Position numbers and translations under genes: made by a program. The notes beneath the pieces were generated by a model, which was not told where the DNA came from, did no database searches, and saw nothing but the letters and a program-made list of their open reading frames with translations. Shown here piece by piece: positions 15,229 through 16,120 of a stretch of DNA of 16,120 nt (positions are counted from its first letter, which is position 1; every line of letters begins with the position of its first letter). The stretch spans positions 1-16,120 of the forward strand of contig VGKB01000015.1 in assembly GCA_016867255.1 (NCBI GenBank), read 5' to 3'. This DNA is from Candidatus Moraniibacteriota bacterium. GTDB lineage: Bacteria > Patescibacteriota > Minisyncoccia > CAIUEV01.

Positions 15229-16120
15229 ATGGATAAAAAAAATATCAATACTCTAAAAAAATCTGTTCTCGCCACTTTGGCTTATTACAGCGCATTGAAG
15301 ACACCGCTTACTTTGGTGCAGGCGGGAAGGTACATGGTAAGTACAAAGTATAAAGCATGCCCCGTGTTTCGACACGGGGTACAAAGTCCCAAGTTGTCGG
15401 AGATAAGAGATATTTTGGATGAATTAGTAAAAGAAGGTATCGCAACTGAGCAAAAGGGGCTTTACTGGCTGAAATCATGCAGCTTGAAACATGTAACATG
15501 TAACATGACAAAGCAAATCAAGACCAGCGTAGAAAAAAAATCAAGTTACATGAAATTCATTCAGTGGGAAAAAATTTCTCAGCGGAAAATTAATCTGGTT
15601 CGTAAAGCCCTAAAAATATTCCGCTTCGTTCCCGGATTGCGCGGCCTTTTCGTCTGCGGCAGCGTGGCTAGAAAGACCAGCAGACGCAGAAGCGACATTG
15701 ATTTTTTAATCCTAACGGATAAAAACCGAGTCTGGACGGTAAGATTTTTTATGACAGCAATAGCGTTTTTACTGGGAAAGAAGACAAAAAACAAAAAGAT
15801 AGTTTTCAGTTCCCCTGCCTACCGTCCGCCGGCCTGCGCTTCGCCGAAGACTTTGGCAAGGCGAGCCAGCGAGGCAGGGACGGACAGACAGTTCCCAGTT
15901 CCCCGTAAAAACAGGAGGGATAAATTCTGTCTCAATCATTACCGTTCTACCGCCAAATTAAAATTGGAACCGGAACTTCAGGATCTTTACTCGGCGGAGG
16001 AATACGCCGGGATGATCAATTTTTACTCTGACGGGAACATTGAAAATCAATTTTACAGCGCTAATAAAGACTGGATGGCAAAATTCCTGCCTAATTTTGA
16101 TTTTGTGAAGCCTGCTTTGA
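15229..16120 (+). CDS. Winged-helix plus nucleotidyltransferase-domain protein, 3' end outside window, with in-frame repeat insertions
   Basis: The frame from ATG 15229 is open to the window edge (297 codons) and runs off it. Residues 1-80 look like a winged-helix region (PKLSEIRDILDELVKEG, GLYWL). Residues about 135-165 hold a polymerase-beta-type nucleotidyltransferase core: FVCGSVAR (141-148) then D156-I-D158, the G-S ... D-x-D pattern for metal binding. A KFCLNHY block follows at about 231-237. Function is unknown; the family may modify RNA or protein. Three stretches look foreign: residues about 37-56, 83-94 and 192-225, each matching a repeat element in DNA and each preserving frame. 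GGA just before the ATG is the only SD-like signal; TATAAA at 15197-15202 is a possible -10. Confidence 0.8.
   Translation, partial: MDKKNINTLKKSVLATLAYYSALKTPLTLVQAGRYMVSTKYKACPVFRHGVQSPKLSEIRDILDELVKEGIATEQKGLYWLKSCSLKHVTCNMTKQIKTSVEKKSSYMKFIQWEKISQRKINLVRKALKIFRFVPGLRGLFVCGSVARKTSRRRSDIDFLILTDKNRVWTVRFFMTAIAFLLGKKTKNKKIVFSSPAYRPPACASPKTLARRASEAGTDRQFPVPRKNRRDKFCLNHYRSTAKLKLEPELQDLYSAEEYAGMINFYSDGNIENQFYSANKDWMAKFLPNFDFVKPAL
15336..15394 (+). repeat. In-frame heptad array split by a TTCG-loop hairpin
   Basis: Heptads GGTAAGT, ACAAAGT, ATAAAGC (15336-15356) are followed by an 8-bp hairpin, CCCCGTGT (15360-15367) and ACACGGGG (15372-15379) around TTCG. Then come ACAAAGT and CCCAAGT (15381-15394). 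It translates without a stop inside the nucleotidyltransferase ORF and breaks up the winged-helix region. AAGTACAAAGTATAAAG (15339-15355) is the exact inverse of 8098-8114. Confidence 0.85.
15476..15510 (+). repeat. In-frame CATGTAA heptad array
   Basis: Five consecutive 7-mers: CATGCAG, CTTGAAA, CATGTAA, CATGTAA, CATGACA. The start, GCTTGAAACATG, equals the inverse of the pnp-leader end (12866-12877). An inverted partner, GTTACATG, lies at 15545-15552. It falls between the winged-helix and catalytic regions. Confidence 0.8.
15801..15903 (+). repeat. In-frame GC-rich palindromic element flanked by AGTTCCC heptads
   Basis: AGTTTTC-AGTTCCC (15801-15814) and AGTTCCC-AGTTCCC (15890-15903) bracket a 75-base GC-rich insert (15815-15889). 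CCCTGCCT (15813-15820) pairs with AGGCAGGG (15872-15879). 75 is a multiple of three, so the insert adds exactly 25 codons, rich in Ala, Pro and Arg, and the downstream KFCLNHY block stays in frame. Confidence 0.85.

Noticed and set aside
15476..15510. Could the heptad arrays be CRISPR repeats?
   Set aside because: Units are 7 nt, directly adjacent without spacers, and no cas genes are present.
15308..15511. Minus-strand 67-aa ORF and other short ORFs opposite the nucleotidyltransferase gene
   Set aside because: They are shadows of the open plus-strand frame, with no conserved motifs.
15651..15660. Decamer CGTCTGCGGC shared with the 10326-10427 core
   Set aside because: At 15651 it encodes the conserved nucleotidyltransferase glycine-serine motif region, so the match is probably chance.
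15229..16120. Nucleotidyltransferase ORF as a pseudogene broken by insertions
   Set aside because: There is no stop or frameshift across 297 codons, and motifs on both sides of each insert remain in one frame.

Overview
This window most likely comes from a Patescibacteria/CPR-type bacterium, perhaps Parcubacteria-like. The evidence is the gene content: a short MurE-like ligase without the UDP-binding domain, a membrane-anchored Clp ATPase with a dead first AAA module, a solitary prepilin with class III leader, an 'HHIIPSSR' HNH-like small protein, and a winged-helix nucleotidyltransferase. Moderate GC and several starts without a Shine-Dalgarno fit this. All complete genes use the standard code; none of the ten visible stops is TGA (6 TAG, 4 TAA). 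The phylum call is inference from gene families, not from a marker phylogeny.

Layout. (1) 2-904: 3' two-thirds of dnaA, convergent with comEC (983-3400, minus). (2) 3401-3560: divergent promoter region, then a prepilin-like surface protein (3567-4922) and a stand-alone HNH-like gene (5005-5376) with a strong SD and its own terminator. (3) 5516-10314: a tight three-gene wall-related cluster of membrane Clp-like AAA+ ATPase, D-Ala-D-Ala carboxypeptidase and MurE-like ligase. (4) 10315-10528: a 102-bp inverted-repeat element plus a heptad repeat array, between convergent genes. (5) 10529-12355 minus: a bitopic protein with a long disordered N-terminus, divergent from rpsO. (6) 12495-15074: rpsO-pnp, the classic pairing, with a repeat element between them. 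(7) 15229 to window end: a nucleotidyltransferase ORF open at the right edge, with three repeat-derived segments inside its coding sequence.

The most unusual signal is a set of degenerate 7-nt-period repeat arrays, two or more of them split by a GC-rich hairpin. They lie in the pnp leader, just after the stop of the bitopic gene, at the 5' end of the carboxypeptidase gene (where they encode the signal peptide), and three times in frame inside the nucleotidyltransferase gene. The heptad words differ (A[C/T]AAAGT, TTGAAAC/CATGTAA, AGTTCCC), but the design recurs. GC-rich cores at three loci share sequence, which argues for dispersed elements rather than chance low complexity.

Functionally the window combines replication initiation (DnaA), DNA uptake (ComEC, possibly the pilin), peptidoglycan metabolism (carboxypeptidase, Mur ligase, perhaps the Clp protein) and RNA metabolism (S15, PNPase).
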